DNA from: Pseudorhodoferax aquiterrae
Lineage (GTDB): Bacteria > Pseudomonadota > Gammaproteobacteria > Burkholderiales > Burkholderiaceae_C
Length of the DNA stretch: 64,000 nucleotides
NCBI RefSeq assembly: GCF_014652235.1
Contig: NZ_BMYK01000004.1
Location: 248,001 to 312,000, forward strand
Direction of reading: 5' to 3'
The stretch's first letter is position 1. Each line of letters starts with the position of its first letter. Both the position numbers and the translations under genes were made by a program. Positions 14,127-24,404 of the stretch are shown in pieces. Under the pieces are notes generated by a model. That model had not been told where the DNA came from and searched no databases. It saw nothing but the letters and a program-made list of their open reading frames with translations.

Positions 14127-14450
14127 ATGAACAAGATTCGCAAGGGCGACGAAGTGATCGTGCTGACCGGGCGCGACAAGGGCAAGCGCGGCAAGGTGCT
14201 GCTGCGTTCGGACGATTCGCATCTGGTGGTCGAGGGCATCAACCTCGTCAAGAAGCATGTGAAGCCGAACCCCATGAAGGGCACCACCGGCGGCATCGTG
14301 GAAAAGGGCATGCCCATCCACCAATCCAACGTGGCGATCTTCAACGCCGCCACCGGCAAGGCCGACCGCGTGGGCATCAAGCTGTCCGCAGATGGCAAGA
14401 CGCGCACCCGCGTGTTCAAGTCCAGCGGCGAAGAAATCAAGGTGGCATGA
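14127..14450 (+). CDS. rplX: 50S ribosomal protein L24
   Basis: Assembly-initiating large-subunit protein of 107 residues with the KOW motif near the N-terminus ([19 protein letters not shown]). AGAGG lies just before the ATG. The order rplN-rplX-rplE is the conserved spc operon order, and its stop overlaps or nearly touches the rplE start. Confidence 0.98.
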   Translation: MNKIRKGDEVIVLTGRDKGKRGKVLLRSDDSHLVVEGINLVKKHVKPNPMKGTTGGIVEKGMPIHQSNVAIFNAATGKADRVGIKLSADGKTRTRVFKSSGEEIKVA

Positions 14451-14452
14451 CC

Positions 14453-14992
14453 ATGGCACGACTGCAAGAACAGTACCGCGACAAGATCGCTCCCGAGCTG
14501 ACCGCCAAGTTCGGCTACAAGTCGCCGATGCAGGTCCCGCGCCTGACCAAGATCACGCTGAACATGGGCGTGAGCGAGGCCGTCGCCGACAAGAAGATCA
14601 TGGACAACGCCGTTGGCGACCTGACCAAGATCGCCGGCCAGAAGCCCGTCGTGACCAAGGCCAAGAAGGCCATCGCCGGCTTCAAGATCCGTGAAGGCCA
14701 GGCCATCGGCTGCATGGTCACGCTGCGTGGCGTGAAGATGTACGAATTCCTGGACCGCTTCGTCACCGTGGCCCTGCCGCGCGTGCGCGACTTCCGCGGT
14801 ATCAGCGGCCGTGCCTTCGATGGCCGCGGCAACTACAACATCGGGGTCAAGGAACAGATCATCTTCCCCGAGATCGAGTACGACAAGGTCGACGCCCTGC
14901 GCGGCCTGAACATCAGCATCACCACGACGGCCAAGACCGACGAAGAGTGCAAGGCACTGCTCGCCGGCTTCAAATTCCCGTTCAAGAACTGA
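14453..14992 (+). CDS. rplE: 50S ribosomal protein L5
   Basis: 5S-rRNA-binding protein of 179 residues with the family stretches [23 protein letters not shown] and RDFRGISG. Two ATGs are possible: 14453 gives the standard MARLQ start and normal length. The ATG at 14447 would add MT and overlap the rplX stop. The former is chosen on family length. Confidence 0.97.
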   Translation: MARLQEQYRDKIAPELTAKFGYKSPMQVPRLTKITLNMGVSEAVADKKIMDNAVGDLTKIAGQKPVVTKAKKAIAGFKIREGQAIGCMVTLRGVKMYEFLDRFVTVALPRVRDFRGISGRAFDGRGNYNIGVKEQIIFPEIEYDKVDALRGLNISITTTAKTDEECKALLAGFKFPFKN

Positions 14993-15002
14993 GGACAGAT
15001 CC

Positions 15003-15308
15003 ATGGCCAAAAAAGCTTTGATCGAACGCGAACTGAAGCGGGAACGTCTGGTTGCCAAGTTCGCAGCCAAGCATGCCGAGCTGAAGGGCATCGCCAACAG
15101 CGCCAAGCACAGCGAAGAAGAGCGCGACGCCGCCCGTCTGGCGCTGCAGAAGCTGCCGCGCAACGCCAACCCCACGCGCCAGCGCAACCGCTGCGAAATC
15201 ACGGGCCGTCCGCGTGGCACCTTCCGTCAATTCGGTCTCGGCCGCGCCAAGATCCGCGAAATGGCTTTCGCGGGCGACATCCCCGGCGTGACCAAGGCCA
15301 GCTGGTAA
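15003..15308 (+). CDS. rpsN: 30S ribosomal protein S14
   Basis: Small-subunit protein of 101 residues, beginning [10 protein letters not shown] and ending GVTKASW. This is the long, zinc-free form: the C-x2-C ribbon of the short S14 type is absent. It lies in the conserved position between rplE and rpsH. Confidence 0.98.
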   Translation: MAKKALIERELKRERLVAKFAAKHAELKGIANSAKHSEEERDAARLALQKLPRNANPTRQRNRCEITGRPRGTFRQFGLGRAKIREMAFAGDIPGVTKASW

Positions 15309-15326
15309 GCAGGCAGGAGTTTCGAA

Positions 15327-15722
15327 ATGAGCATGAGTGATCCGATCGCCGACCTGCTGACCCGCATCCGCAACGCGCAGATGGTGTCCAAGACCACGGT
15401 GTCGCTGCCTTCTTCCAAAGTGAAGATCGCCATCGCCCAGGTCCTGAAGGACGAGGGCTACATCGACGGTTTCCGCGTCGTCCAGGACGGCAACAAGTCC
15501 GAGCTGGAAATCGCGCTGAAGTACTACGCCGGCCGTCCGGTGATCGAGCGCATCGAGCGCGTGAGCCGTCCCGGCCTGCGCGTCTACAAGGGCCGCGACG
15601 CCATTCCCCAGGTCCAGAACGGCCTGGGCGTGGCCATCGTGACGACGCCCAAGGGCGTCATGACCGACCGCAAGGCGCGCGCATCCGGTGTGGGTGGCGA
15701 AGTCCTTTGCTACGTCGCCTAA
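15327..15722 (+). CDS. rpsH: 30S ribosomal protein S8
   Basis: 16S-rRNA-binding protein of 131 residues with the conserved [15 protein letters not shown] start and the [11 protein letters not shown] end. AGGAG lies seven bases before the ATG at 15327, which favours it over the ATG two codons later. In E. coli S8 also represses its own operon by binding mRNA near rplE; whether this occurs here cannot be read from the sequence alone. Confidence 0.98.
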   Translation: MSMSDPIADLLTRIRNAQMVSKTTVSLPSSKVKIAIAQVLKDEGYIDGFRVVQDGNKSELEIALKYYAGRPVIERIERVSRPGLRVYKGRDAIPQVQNGLGVAIVTTPKGVMTDRKARASGVGGEVLCYVA

Positions 15723-15746
15723 AACCGGCAGCAGGAGAAAGAGCAA

Positions 15747-16280
15747 ATGTCTCGAGTAGGTAAAGCGCCGGTGTCCATTCCTGCGGGCGTGGACGTGGCG
15801 GTCAAGGACGACCAGATCAGCGTCAAGGGTTCGGGCGGTCAGCTGTCGCTGGCCCAGAACCGTCTGGTCACGGTCAAGAGCGAAGGCGGCAAGCTGAGCT
15901 TCACGCCCATCGACGAATCGCGCGAAGCCAATGCCATGAGCGGCACCATGCGCCAGCTGGTGAACAACATGGTGGTCGGCGTCAGCAAGGGCTTCGAGAA
16001 AAAGCTGACCCTGATCGGCGTGGGCTACAAGGCCACCGCACAGGGCGCCAAGCTGAACCTGGCCGTCGGCTATTCGCACCCCGTCAATGTGGACATGCCC
16101 GCCGGCATCACGGTGGCCACGCCCGCTCCCACGGAAATCGTGATCAAGGGTGCCGACCGCCAGCGCGTCGGCCAGATCGCCGCCGAGATTCGTGCCATCC
16201 GTCCGCCCGAGCCCTACAAGGGCAAGGGCATCCGCTACGCGGACGAGAAGGTCACGATCAAGGAAACGAAGAAGAAGTAA
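15747..16280 (+). CDS. rplF: 50S ribosomal protein L6
   Basis: Two-domain large-subunit protein of 177 residues that binds 23S rRNA near the factor-binding site. It starts MSRVGKAPV and carries the C-terminal [15 protein letters not shown] segment typical of L6. AGGAGA precedes the start. Confidence 0.98.
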   Translation: MSRVGKAPVSIPAGVDVAVKDDQISVKGSGGQLSLAQNRLVTVKSEGGKLSFTPIDESREANAMSGTMRQLVNNMVVGVSKGFEKKLTLIGVGYKATAQGAKLNLAVGYSHPVNVDMPAGITVATPAPTEIVIKGADRQRVGQIAAEIRAIRPPEPYKGKGIRYADEKVTIKETKKK

Positions 16281-16288
16281 GGGGCAGC

Positions 16289-16657
16289 ATGATGTTGACC
16301 AAGAAAGAACAACGTCTGCGCCGCGCGCGTCAGACCCGTATCCGGATCGCCACGCAAGGCGTTGCACGCCTGACCGTGAACCGTACCAACCTGCACATCT
16401 ACGCCAGCGTCATCTCCGGCGACGGTGCCAAGGTGCTGGCCTCCGCTTCCACGCTGGAAGCCGACGTGCGCAAGGAACTGGGCGCCTCGGGCAAGGGCGG
16501 CAATGCCGCCGCTGCCACGGTGATCGGCAAGCGCATCGCCGAGAAGGCCAAGGCCGCCGGCGTCGAGAAGGTCGCCTTCGACCGCTCCGGCTTCGCCTAC
16601 CACGGCCGCGTCAAGGCCTTGGCCGACGCCGCCCGTGAAGCCGGCTTGCAGTTCTAA
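16289..16657 (+). CDS. rplR: 50S ribosomal protein L18
   Basis: 5S-rRNA-binding protein of 122 residues, ending in the family motif [20 protein letters not shown]-x-GL. Two adjacent ATGs (16289 and 16292) could serve as start; the difference is a single residue. It lies nine bases after rplF in the standard order. Confidence 0.97.
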   Translation: MMLTKKEQRLRRARQTRIRIATQGVARLTVNRTNLHIYASVISGDGAKVLASASTLEADVRKELGASGKGGNAAAATVIGKRIAEKAKAAGVEKVAFDRSGFAYHGRVKALADAAREAGLQF

Positions 16658-16674
16658 AGAGATCGGAATCCATC

Positions 16675-17199
16675 ATGGCAAGAATGCAAGGGAAGATGCA
16701 GGGCAAGGCTGAAGGGCCTGAGGACGGCCTGCGCGAGAAGATGATCGCGGTCAACCGCGTGACCAAGGTGGTGAAGGGCGGCCGTATCCTCGGTTTCGCC
16801 GCACTGACCGTGGTCGGCGACGGTGACGGCCGCGTCGGTATGGGCAAGGGCAAGTCCAAGGAAGTGCCTGCAGCCGTGCAAAAGGCGATGGACGAAGCCC
16901 GTCGCAACATGCTCAAGGTCACGCTGAAGAACGGTACCGTGTTCCACACGGTGCACGGCCACCATGGCGCCGCCCGCGTCATGATGAGCCCGGCCCCCAA
17001 GGGTACCGGCATCATCGCCGGCGGCCCGATGCGCGCCGTGTTCGAAGTGCTGGGCATCACCGACGTCGTGGCCAAGAGCCATGGCTCGTCCAACCCGTAC
17101 AACATGGTGCGTGCAACGCTGGACGCGCTGCGCAACTCCACCACGCCGGGTGAAGTGGCCGCCAAGCGTGGCAAGACGGTCGAAGAGATCTTCGGCTGA
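16675..17199 (+). CDS. rpsE: 30S ribosomal protein S5
   Basis: Small-subunit protein of 174 residues involved in decoding accuracy. The S5 double-stranded-RNA-binding fold is seen in [20 protein letters not shown] and [11 protein letters not shown], then the C-terminal GSSNPYN stretch. Normal length and place in the spc operon. Confidence 0.98.
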   Translation: MARMQGKMQGKAEGPEDGLREKMIAVNRVTKVVKGGRILGFAALTVVGDGDGRVGMGKGKSKEVPAAVQKAMDEARRNMLKVTLKNGTVFHTVHGHHGAARVMMSPAPKGTGIIAGGPMRAVFEVLGITDVVAKSHGSSNPYNMVRATLDALRNSTTPGEVAAKRGKTVEEIFG

Positions 17200-17213
17200 G
17201 CGAGGGAACAGAC

Positions 17214-17396
17214 ATGTCTACCCAACAAACCGTGAAGGTGCAGCTGGTGCGCAGCCCCATTGGCACCAAGGAATCCCACCGTGCCACCGTGCGCGGCCTG
17301 GGCCTGCGCAAGCTCAACAGCGTGAGCGAACTGAAGGACTCCCCCGAGGTGCGCGGCATGATCAACAAGATCGCCTACCTGGTGAAGGTCCTGTAA
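17214..17396 (+). CDS. rpmD: 50S ribosomal protein L30
   Basis: Small large-subunit protein of 60 residues with the family pattern [11 protein letters not shown], then [23 protein letters not shown] upstream provides the ribosome site. It is in the conserved place between rpsE and rplO. Confidence 0.97.
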   Translation: MSTQQTVKVQLVRSPIGTKESHRATVRGLGLRKLNSVSELKDSPEVRGMINKIAYLVKVL

Positions 17397-17407
17397 GAGG
17401 AACGACG

Positions 17408-17839
17408 ATGGAACTCAACAGCATCCAACCCGCCGCTGGCGCCAAGCATGCCAAGCGCCGTGTCGGCCGCGGCATCGGCTCCGGCCTGGGCAAGACCGCG
17501 GGCCGCGGTCACAAGGGCCAGAAGTCGCGCGCTGGTGGCTACCACAAGGTCGGCTTCGAGGGCGGTCAAATGCCCATGCACCGTCGCCTGCCCAAGCGTG
17601 GCTTCAAGTCGCACCTGCTGCAATTCAACGCCGAGGTCACCCTCGCTGCGCTGGAGAAGCTGGGCGCGGGCGAAGTCGACGTGCTGACGCTCAAGCAAGC
17701 CGGCCTGATCGCCGAGCAGGCCAAGGTCGTCAAGGTCATCAACACGGGCAAGCTGACGCTGGCCGTGAAGCTGACCGGCATCGGCGCCACCGCATCTGCC
17801 AAGGCTGCGATCGAAGCAGCCGGCGGCAGCCTGGCCTGA
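17408..17839 (+). CDS. rplO: 50S ribosomal protein L15
   Basis: Late-assembly large-subunit protein of 143 residues. The glycine-rich basic stretch ([21 protein letters not shown]) and the [18 protein letters not shown] motif are diagnostic. GAGGAACG precedes the ATG at 17408. secY follows after 29 bases. Confidence 0.98.
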   Translation: MELNSIQPAAGAKHAKRRVGRGIGSGLGKTAGRGHKGQKSRAGGYHKVGFEGGQMPMHRRLPKRGFKSHLLQFNAEVTLAALEKLGAGEVDVLTLKQAGLIAEQAKVVKVINTGKLTLAVKLTGIGATASAKAAIEAAGGSLA

Positions 17840-17868
17840 TCCACAGGTCGTGAACGAGGATCTGCCTG

Positions 17869-19188
17869 GTGGCCACTAGTTCGGCAAACATCGCAAAGAC
17901 GGGCAAGTTCGGCGACCTGCGTCGCCGGCTGGTCTTCTTGCTGCTGGCGCTGGTTGTCTACCGCATCGGGGCGCACATCCCGGTGCCGGGCATCAACCCA
18001 GATCAGCTGCGTCAGTTGTTCAGCGGCCAGCAAGGCGGCATCCTGAACCTGTTCAACATGTTCTCGGGCGGAGCGCTGTCGCGCTTCACCGTGTTCGCGT
18101 TGGGGATCATGCCGTACATCTCGGCGTCGATCATCATGCAGCTGGCGACCTACGTCGTGCCGACCTTCGAGCAGTTGAAGAAGGAAGGCGAGGCCGGTCG
18201 TCGCAAGATCACGCAGTTCACGCGTTATGGCACGCTGGCGCTGGCGCTGTTCCAGTCGCTGTCGATCGCGATCGCGCTGGAAAGCTCGGCTGGCCTGGTG
18301 ATCTCGCCCGGCTTCGGCTTCCGCATGACGGCGGTCGTGAGCCTGACGGCGGGCACGATGTTCCTGATGTGGCTGGGTGAGCAGATCACCGAGCGTGGTC
18401 TGGGCAACGGCATCTCGATCCTGATCTTCGCCGGCATCGCGGCCGGTCTGCCGAGTTCCATCGGCGGCCTGCTGGAGCTGGTGCGCACGGGTGCGATGAG
18501 CATCATCGTGGCGCTGATCATCGTGGTCGTCGTGGCCCTGGTCACCTACTTCGTGGTGTTCGTGGAACGTGGTCAGCGCAAGATCCTCGTGAACTATGCG
18601 CGGCGCCAGGTCGGCAACAAGGTGTACGGCGGGCAATCGTCCCACCTGCCCCTGAAGCTGAACATGGCCGGTGTGATCCCGCCCATCTTCGCCTCGTCCA
18701 TCATCCTGCTGCCGGCGACGGTGGTGGGCTGGATGAGCTCGGGTGGCGAGAGCTGGTTCTCCCGTCTGCTGCGCGATGCCGCCGCGACGCTGAGCCCCGG
18801 CCAGCCGGTCTACGTGATGTTCTACGCCGCGGCGATCGTGTTCTTCTGCTTCTTCTACACGGCGCTGGTGTTCAACAGCCGTGAGACGGCAGACAACCTG
18901 AAGAAGAGCGGCGCGTTTATTCCGGGCATCCGTCCGGGCGAGCAGACCGCACGCTACATCGACAAGATCCTGCTGCGACTGACGTTGGCCGGTGCCATCT
19001 ACATCACCTTCGTCTGCCTGCTGCCGGAGTTCCTGATCCTGAAGTACAACGTTCCGTTCTACTTCGGAGGCACGTCGCTGCTGATCATCGTGGTCGTCAC
19101 CATGGACTTCATGGCCCAGGTGCAGAACTACATGATGTCGCAGCAGTACGAGTCCCTGCTCAAGAAGGCGAACTTCAAGGGCGGTTGA
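17869..19188 (+). CDS. secY: Preprotein translocase subunit SecY
   Basis: Central channel subunit of the Sec translocase, 439 residues with ten hydrophobic segments. Diagnostic stretches are [12 protein letters not shown], the plug-region [22 protein letters not shown] and [20 protein letters not shown]. The start is GTG at 17869, giving the N-terminus [20 protein letters not shown]. It is the last spc gene before the degraded infA and rpmJ. Confidence 0.97.
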   Translation: MATSSANIAKTGKFGDLRRRLVFLLLALVVYRIGAHIPVPGINPDQLRQLFSGQQGGILNLFNMFSGGALSRFTVFALGIMPYISASIIMQLATYVVPTFEQLKKEGEAGRRKITQFTRYGTLALALFQSLSIAIALESSAGLVISPGFGFRMTAVVSLTAGTMFLMWLGEQITERGLGNGISILIFAGIAAGLPSSIGGLLELVRTGAMSIIVALIIVVVVALVTYFVVFVERGQRKILVNYARRQVGNKVYGGQSSHLPLKLNMAGVIPPIFASSIILLPATVVGWMSSGGESWFSRLLRDAAATLSPGQPVYVMFYAAAIVFFCFFYTALVFNSRETADNLKKSGAFIPGIRPGEQTARYIDKILLRLTLAGAIYITFVCLLPEFLILKYNVPFYFGGTSLLIIVVVTMDFMAQVQNYMMSQQYESLLKKANFKGG

Positions 19189-19199
19189 AGAAGGATTTC

Positions 19200-19331
19200 A
19201 CCGGGAAGGGTCGGACACGCGTCCGCCCCGACTGCGGTGGCAAGGTGACGGTCGAATTGACGCCTTACGACCTGTCGCGAGTGCGGAAGAGGTTCCGCAC
19301 CAATGGGTTGGCAAGGGCAAACAGTTTTAGG
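19200..19331 (+). pseudogene. infA: Degraded infA (IF-1) remnant between secY and rpmJ
   Basis: The 151-base gap between secY and rpmJ, where infA normally lies, encodes only the C-terminal part of initiation factor IF-1. In one frame, codons from 19242 read KVTVELTPYDLSR and then VRKRFR, matching the end of IF-1 (KVTVELTPYDLSRARIVFRAK type). The normal stop is lost and the frame runs on to TAG at 19329-19331. The upstream part (GKGRTRVRPDCGG) has only faint likeness to IF-1. The first roughly 40 residues, including the OB-fold start, are missing. The only in-frame start candidates are a TTG overlapping the secY stop (19185) and internal GTG/TTG codons, so a working IF-1 is unlikely. Confidence 0.8.
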
Positions 19332-19339
19332 AGAGAGTT

Positions 19340-19453
19340 ATGAGAGTTTCGGCTTCGGTCAAGAAAATCTGCCGCAACTGCAAGATCATCCGCCGCAACG
19401 GCGTGGTCCGCGTGATCTGCACCGATCCGCGTCACAAGCAGCGCCAAGGCTGA
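19340..19453 (+). CDS. rpmJ: 50S ribosomal protein L36
   Basis: Very small large-subunit protein of 37 residues, [20 protein letters not shown] and onward. It is the zinc-binding form, with C11, C14, C27 and H32 forming the ribbon. TAGGAGAGAG gives a strong ribosome site before the ATG at 19340. Confidence 0.96.
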   Translation: MRVSASVKKICRNCKIIRRNGVVRVICTDPRHKQRQG

Positions 19454-19473
19454 GCAGGATTTAAGAGGACGTT

Positions 19474-19839
19474 ATGGCACGTATTGCTGGTATCAACATT
19501 CCGCCGCATCAGCACGCTGAGATCGGCCTGACCGCGATTTATGGCATCGGCCGCACCCGCGCACGCAAGATCTGCGTCGCTTGCGGCATCGACTTCGCCA
19601 AGAAGGTCAAGGATCTGACGGACGGCGACCTGGAAAAGATCCGCGACCAGATCGCCCAGTTCACGATCGAAGGTGACCTGCGCCGCGAGACCACGATGAA
19701 CATCAAGCGCCTGATGGACATCGGCTGCTACCGCGGTTTCCGTCATCGCCGCGGCCTGCCGATGCGCGGTCAGCGCACGCGCACCAACGCCCGCACCCGC
19801 AAGGGTCCGCGCAAGGCCGCCCAGGCCCTGAAGAAGTAA
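19474..19839 (+). CDS. rpsM: 30S ribosomal protein S13
   Basis: Head protein of the small subunit, 121 residues, beginning [12 protein letters not shown] and ending in a basic tail ([16 protein letters not shown]). It is first of the alpha-operon set rpsM-rpsK-rpsD-rpoA-rplQ. AAGAGGA lies before the ATG. Confidence 0.98.
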   Translation: MARIAGINIPPHQHAEIGLTAIYGIGRTRARKICVACGIDFAKKVKDLTDGDLEKIRDQIAQFTIEGDLRRETTMNIKRLMDIGCYRGFRHRRGLPMRGQRTRTNARTRKGPRKAAQALKK

Positions 19840-19857
19840 AGAGATTGAGAGATCACC

Positions 19858-20262
19858 ATGGCTAAGCAACCGTCGAACAACGCCGCCCAGCGCGTGCGCA
19901 AGAAGGTCCGCAAGAACGTCTCCGACGGTGTTGCGCACGTGCACGCTTCCTTCAACAACACCATCATCACGATCACCGACCGCCAGGGCAACGCCCTGTC
20001 GTGGGCATCGTCCGGTGGTCAAGGCTTCAAGGGCTCGCGCAAGTCCACGCCCTTCGCTGCCCAGGTGGCGTCCGAAGTGGCTGGCCGTGCGGCCATGGAG
20101 CAGGGCATCAAGAACCTGGACGTCGAGATCAAGGGCCCCGGCCCCGGCCGCGAGTCCTCGGTGCGTGCACTGGGCGCCCTGGGCATCCGCATCACGTCGA
20201 TCTCCGACGTGACGCCTGTCCCGCACAACGGCTGCCGCCCGCAAAAGCGCCGCCGCATCTGA
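19858..20262 (+). CDS. rpsK: 30S ribosomal protein S11
   Basis: Platform protein of the small subunit, 134 residues, with the conserved [19 protein letters not shown] and [12 protein letters not shown](P/Q)K-type end. The first 15 residues are a basic tail. Normal length and position, 18 bases after rpsM. Confidence 0.98.
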   Translation: MAKQPSNNAAQRVRKKVRKNVSDGVAHVHASFNNTIITITDRQGNALSWASSGGQGFKGSRKSTPFAAQVASEVAGRAAMEQGIKNLDVEIKGPGPGRESSVRALGALGIRITSISDVTPVPHNGCRPQKRRRI

Positions 20263-20291
20263 GCGTTTCTCGCTTCTCTCATAAGCCCACC

Positions 20292-20335
20292 GCCGTCGGC
20301 ATCTGACCGACGGCTCCTGCCGCATGCCGCGGCAG
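20292..20335 (+). promoter_or_regulatory. Tandem hairpins in the rpsD leader
   Basis: Two perfect hairpins lie in the 97-base gap before rpsD. The first has an 8-bp stem, GCCGTCGG/CCGACGGC, with a 7-base loop (20292-20314). The second has a 7-bp stem, CTGCCGC/GCGGCAG, with a 5-base loop (20317-20335). No U-run follows, so they are not simple terminators. S4 is a known mRNA-binding autoregulator in other bacteria, so a translational control element is plausible. Confidence 0.4.
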
Positions 20336-20359
20336 CAGTTGATTCAAAGGACACACCAA

Positions 20360-20983
20360 GTGGCACGCTATCTCGGCCCCAAGGCCAAACTCTCCCGCCG
20401 CGAAGGCACCGACCTGTTCCTGAAGAGCGCCCGCCGCTCGATCAGCGACAAGGCCAAGTTCGACTCCAAGCCTGGCCAGCACGGCCGCACCTCGGGTTCG
20501 CGCACCAGCGACTACGGCCTGCAGCTGCGCGAGAAGCAGAAGGTCAAGCGCATGTACGGCGTGCTCGAGAAGCAGTTCCGCCGCTACTTCGAGGAAGCCG
20601 ACCGCCGCCGTGGCAACACCGGCGCCAACCTGCTCACGCTGCTGGAATCGCGCCTGGACAACGTGGTCTACCGCATGGGCTTCGGCTCCACGCGCGCCGA
20701 AGCGCGCCAGCTGGTCTCGCACAAGGCCATCACCGTGAACGGCAAGAGCGTGAACATCGCCTCCTACATGGTCAAGGTCGGCGACGTGGTGGCCGTGCGC
20801 GAGAAGTCCAAGAAGCAGAACCGCATCGTCGAAGCGCTGCAACTGGCCCAGCAAGTCGGTATCCCGGCCTGGGTGGAAGTCAGCGTGGACAAGGCCGAAG
20901 GCACCTTCAAGAAGACGCCGGACCGCGATGAGTTCGGCGCCGACATCAACGAATCGCTGATCGTCGAACTGTATTCGCGCTGA
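20360..20983 (+). CDS. rpsD: 30S ribosomal protein S4
   Basis: Primary 16S-rRNA-binding protein of 207 residues. The start is GTG at 20360, giving (M)[20 protein letters not shown], the standard S4 N-terminus; a longer reading from 20324 would include the leader hairpins and is rejected. The S4 RNA-binding domain ([14 protein letters not shown]) follows at about 94-107. Confidence 0.97.
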   Translation: MARYLGPKAKLSRREGTDLFLKSARRSISDKAKFDSKPGQHGRTSGSRTSDYGLQLREKQKVKRMYGVLEKQFRRYFEEADRRRGNTGANLLTLLESRLDNVVYRMGFGSTRAEARQLVSHKAITVNGKSVNIASYMVKVGDVVAVREKSKKQNRIVEALQLAQQVGIPAWVEVSVDKAEGTFKKTPDRDEFGADINESLIVELYSR

Positions 20984-21091
20984 TCGGCGCGACGCACCAA
21001 GCGATTCATTCCTGGGCCCGCACGCACGCGGGCCTAGGCACTTCACCAGCCTTACCGGTGTAACGAGCTGGGGGTATTGAGAGGAAGCTGC

Positions 21092-22081
21092 ATGCAAACC
21101 AATCTGCTGAAACCCAAAGCCATCAATGTGGAGCAACTTGGCCCGAACCGGGCCAAAGTTGCTTTGGAGCCGTTCGAGCGCGGCTACGGTCACACGCTGG
21201 GCAACGCGCTGCGCCGAGTCCTGCTGTCCTCGATGGTGGGCTATTCGGCAACCGAAGTCACGATCGCCGGCGTGCTGCACGAGTACTCGTCCATCGACGG
21301 TGTCCAGGAGGATGTGGTCAACATCCTGCTGAACCTGAAGGGCGTGGTGTTCAAGCTGCACAACCGCGACGAGGTCACGCTGAGCCTGCGCAAGGACGGC
21401 GACGGCGTCGTCACGGCCGCCGACATCCAGACGCCCCACGACGTCGAGATCATCAATCCGGAGCATGTCATCGCCACGCTGTCGCAAGGCGGCAAGCTGG
21501 ACATGCAGATCAAGGTCGAGAAGGGCCGTGGCTACGTGCCCGGCAGCATGCGCCGCCATGGCGACGAGCAGACCAAGTCGATCGGCCGCATTGTGCTGGA
21601 CGCATCGTTCTCGCCCGTCAAGCGCGTGAGCTACACGGTCGAAAGCGCCCGCGTCGAGCAGCGCACGGACTTGGACAAGCTGGTCGTCGAGATCGAGACC
21701 AACGGTGCCATCACCGCCGAAGACGCCGTGCGCGCCTCGGCCAAGATCCTGGTCGAGCAACTGGCCGTGTTCGCACAGCTAGAAGGCAGCGAGCTGGCGG
21801 CATTCGATGCACCGGCACCCCGCGGCAATGCGCAGTTCGATCCGATCCTACTGCGCCCCGTCGACGAACTCGAACTGACCGTGCGTTCGGCCAACTGCCT
21901 GAAGGCCGAGAACATCTACTACATCGGCGATCTGATCCAGCGCACTGAAAACGAGCTGCTGAAGACGCCGAACCTGGGCCGCAAGTCCTTGAACGAAATC
22001 AAGGAAGTGCTGGCCTCGCGTGGCCTGACCCTGGGCATGAAGCTGGAAAGCTGGCCGCCCGCAGGTCTGGACAAGCGATAA
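21092..22081 (+). CDS. rpoA: RNA polymerase alpha subunit
   Basis: Alpha subunit of RNA polymerase, 329 residues. The N-terminal assembly domain includes [18 protein letters not shown]. The C-terminal domain that contacts promoter UP elements and activators includes [18 protein letters not shown] and [22 protein letters not shown] precedes the ATG at 21092; an in-frame start at 21077 would swallow that site. A GC-rich imperfect hairpin (11-bp, loop ACGCAC) occurs in the gap after rpsD. Confidence 0.98.
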   Translation: MQTNLLKPKAINVEQLGPNRAKVALEPFERGYGHTLGNALRRVLLSSMVGYSATEVTIAGVLHEYSSIDGVQEDVVNILLNLKGVVFKLHNRDEVTLSLRKDGDGVVTAADIQTPHDVEIINPEHVIATLSQGGKLDMQIKVEKGRGYVPGSMRRHGDEQTKSIGRIVLDASFSPVKRVSYTVESARVEQRTDLDKLVVEIETNGAITAEDAVRASAKILVEQLAVFAQLEGSELAAFDAPAPRGNAQFDPILLRPVDELELTVRSANCLKAENIYYIGDLIQRTENELLKTPNLGRKSLNEIKEVLASRGLTLGMKLESWPPAGLDKR

Positions 22082-22154
22082 TTCCTCCCCCTCAACCTGG
22101 TGAACGGGCGGTACCTGGTACGGCCGCCCTGATCGATAACGAAAGGAAATCACC

Positions 22155-22556
22155 ATGCGTCACGGACACGGCCTCCGTAAACTGAACCGCACGAGCGAGC
22201 ACCGTCTCGCGATGCTGCGCAACATGATGAACTCGCTCATCGAGCACGAAGTCATCAAGACCACCTTGCCCAAGGCCAAGGAACTGCGCCGCGTCGTCGA
22301 GCCCATGATCACGCTGGCTAAGGAACCCACGGTGGCGAACCGCCGCCTGGCCTTCGACCGCCTGCGCAACCGCGACAGCGTGGTCAAGCTGTTCAACGAC
22401 CTGGGCCCGCGCTTCAAGGCACGTCCCGGTGGCTACACGCGCATCCTGAAGATGGGTTTCCGCGTTGGCGACAACGCGCCCATGGCGCTGGTCGAACTCG
22501 TGGACCGCCCGGAAGTTTCTGAAGAAGTTTCTTCCACGGAAGAGACGAAGGCGTAA
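22155..22556 (+). CDS. rplQ: 50S ribosomal protein L17
   Basis: Large-subunit protein of 133 residues, beginning [17 protein letters not shown], the diagnostic L17 start, with an acidic C-terminal tail ([11 protein letters not shown]). It is the last protein gene of the alpha operon; GAAAGGAAA lies before the ATG. Confidence 0.98.
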   Translation: MRHGHGLRKLNRTSEHRLAMLRNMMNSLIEHEVIKTTLPKAKELRRVVEPMITLAKEPTVANRRLAFDRLRNRDSVVKLFNDLGPRFKARPGGYTRILKMGFRVGDNAPMALVELVDRPEVSEEVSSTEETKA

Positions 22557-22581
22557 AAATACGCTATACTTGCTGTCTTGC

Positions 22582-22658
<77 letters not shown>

Positions 22659-22681
22659 ACACAGAGTGCTGAAAAGCACTG

Positions 22682-22710
22682 ACAAAGCCCGCCTTGAGCG
22701 GGCTTTGTCA
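22682..22710 (+). terminator. Strong hairpin terminator after tRNA-fMet
   Basis: A perfect 12-bp stem, GACAAAGCCCGC/GCGGGCTTTGTC, with loop CTTGA, lies 24 bases after the tRNA. The T-rich 3' arm acts as the usual U-tract. It ends the ribosomal/tRNA transcription block. The following 227 bases to 22937 hold no gene that I can support. Confidence 0.8.
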
Positions 22711-22937
22711 TTCCAGCGGTGTCGAATCGTTGCTATGTGATTGCTGGCTCCTCGGGGCAGCGCAGGTCTCTCCGATTCCTCGTTGCGGCACGGTCTTGAA
22801 GTCGCGGGAAGTTGAGGACATGCATGCCGCGCCGAGTCTCCTGAATAAGCGGTTCCCTAAGCTCCATCAGATGCGCAGGGCCTGACCAGCGCCACGTTGA
22901 CGTCAGGCAGCGGCGCGCCAGGCGCCACCGCCCTGCG

Positions 22938-24404
22938 TCAGAGCGGATCGAATGGAAACACCGGTCGCTGAATGTTGGCGTACGGAAAGCGCCCGAAGTC
23001 CGCCGTGGTGACCCCTGCGCTGTCGCACTCGACCAGACCGCCGGACAGCGGCACGAACACCGGCCGGCAGTACATGCGGGACTTGAGCAGCACGTAGCGG
23101 GCCTGCGTGGGATCGATGCCGACGCAGGTGAACACCGCCAGGTCCCACGGCTCCTGCGTCTGCTCGGTCACGACGATCTGGGCCGTGCCGATGTCCAGTT
23201 GCACCGAGCGGCCCATGTGGAAGCGCTGGCCGCGGTAGATCGGGCCGGTCACCGTGTACCAGCCGTCGCTCACGGCACGCACGGTGCCGCGCAGCATCAA
23301 CGGCCTGGCCTGGCGGCCAATGTGCTCCAGCGGCACCTTGTTCCCCAGCGCGACCTCGATCTCGGCGCCCACGCCGGCGGCGACGAGCTCGGCCACCGCC
23401 TGCGGATCGCAGACGGGGCCGACCGCGATGCCGGTCAGGCCCTGGGCGAGTGCCTCCTGCAGCACGTCCATCGTGTCGCAGGTGCCGCCGGACATGCAGT
23501 TGTCGCCGTGGTCGAGCAGCAGGATGGGCTTGTCCTGCCCTTCGGCCATCGCCTTGGCGCGCGCCAGCGAGTCGGCCAGCGCTTCGCTGTCGTAGCGGTA
23601 GGCCTCGCGCTGCTGCCAGATGCCGTCGGCCAGGGCATCGACGGCGCGTTGGCCGGCGGTGGCCTCCTGCTGCCGCACGGTCGCCACGACGGACATGCAA
23701 GGCGCTGCGATGTCGGCCAATGCAAAGCCGCTGAACACCGTCACGGCCGGCATGCCGGCGCGTTCCAGGTCCCTGGCCGCGTTCACCGCGCTCTGCATCG
23801 CGCCGCCCAGCGTGGTGCTGCGCAGCGTATGACTCATCAGCGGCAACTGCTTCCACACCACCTTGTAGCGCGCCTGGCCGTGGAGCATCTCCAGCAGCAG
23901 TCGGCCAGCATGCTCGCCCGTTTCGTACATGTCGATGTGGGGGTAGGTCTTGAAGCCCACCATCACGTCCGCGTTGCGCACCATGCGCTCGGTGAGGTTG
24001 CCGTGCAGGTCCAGCGCCACGCCGATGGGCACGCCGGGCGCGGCCGCGCGCACGCGCTCGAGCAGCGCGCCCTCGCCGTCGGGCGCGTTCTCGGCCACCA
24101 TGGCGCCGTGCAGGTCCAGCAGGATGGCGTCGCAGCCGGGCACCGCGTCCAGGATGCGCCGGGTCACTTCCTCGTAAGCGGCCGCATGCACCGGACCGCT
24201 GGGGTTGGCTGTTGCCGACACTGGCGTCACCGGTGTGGCGCCGATCGCCTCGACCGCATCGATGAACGCGGCCATGGCCGTGCGCATGCCCTTGTTGGCA
24301 GCGTAGGCCTGCGGCCCGAAGGTGGGCGCGAACGCGGCCAGCGGCGTCGGCACCGGCGAGAAGGTGTTGGTCTCGTGGTTGAAGCGCGCGATGAGGATCT
24401 TCAT
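22938..24404 (-). CDS. M81-family (MlrC-like) metallohydrolase
   Basis: Protein of 488 residues from the M81/DUF1485 family, whose named member MlrC takes part in microcystin breakdown. Visible marks are the start MKILIARFNHETNTFSP, the DAILLDLHGAM segment with a metal-ligand pattern (D-x-H-G), VALDLHGNLT, and LLLDHGDNCMSGGTCD. The true substrate is unknown. The start overlaps the upstream amidohydrolase by four bases (ATGA). Joint presence with an M20 amidohydrolase and an importer suggests a catabolic role for an amide or ureido compound. Confidence 0.86.
   Translation of the reverse strand: MKILIARFNHETNTFSPVPTPLAAFAPTFGPQAYAANKGMRTAMAAFIDAVEAIGATPVTPVSATANPSGPVHAAAYEEVTRRILDAVPGCDAILLDLHGAMVAENAPDGEGALLERVRAAAPGVPIGVALDLHGNLTERMVRNADVMVGFKTYPHIDMYETGEHAGRLLLEMLHGQARYKVVWKQLPLMSHTLRSTTLGGAMQSAVNAARDLERAGMPAVTVFSGFALADIAAPCMSVVATVRQQEATAGQRAVDALADGIWQQREAYRYDSEALADSLARAKAMAEGQDKPILLLDHGDNCMSGGTCDTMDVLQEALAQGLTGIAVGPVCDPQAVAELVAAGVGAEIEVALGNKVPLEHIGRQARPLMLRGTVRAVSDGWYTVTGPIYRGQRFHMGRSVQLDIGTAQIVVTEQTQEPWDLAVFTCVGIDPTQARYVLLKSRMYCRPVFVPLSGGLVECDSAGVTTADFGRFPYANIQRPVFPFDPL

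Noticed and set aside
20984-21091. Terminator between rpsD and rpoA
   Set aside because: An 11-bp hairpin with one mismatch exists, but there is no T-run, and rpoA is normally co-transcribed with rpsD.
22694-22885. A 63-codon frame after the tRNA
   Set aside because: It starts inside the terminator hairpin, has no ribosome site and resembles nothing I know.
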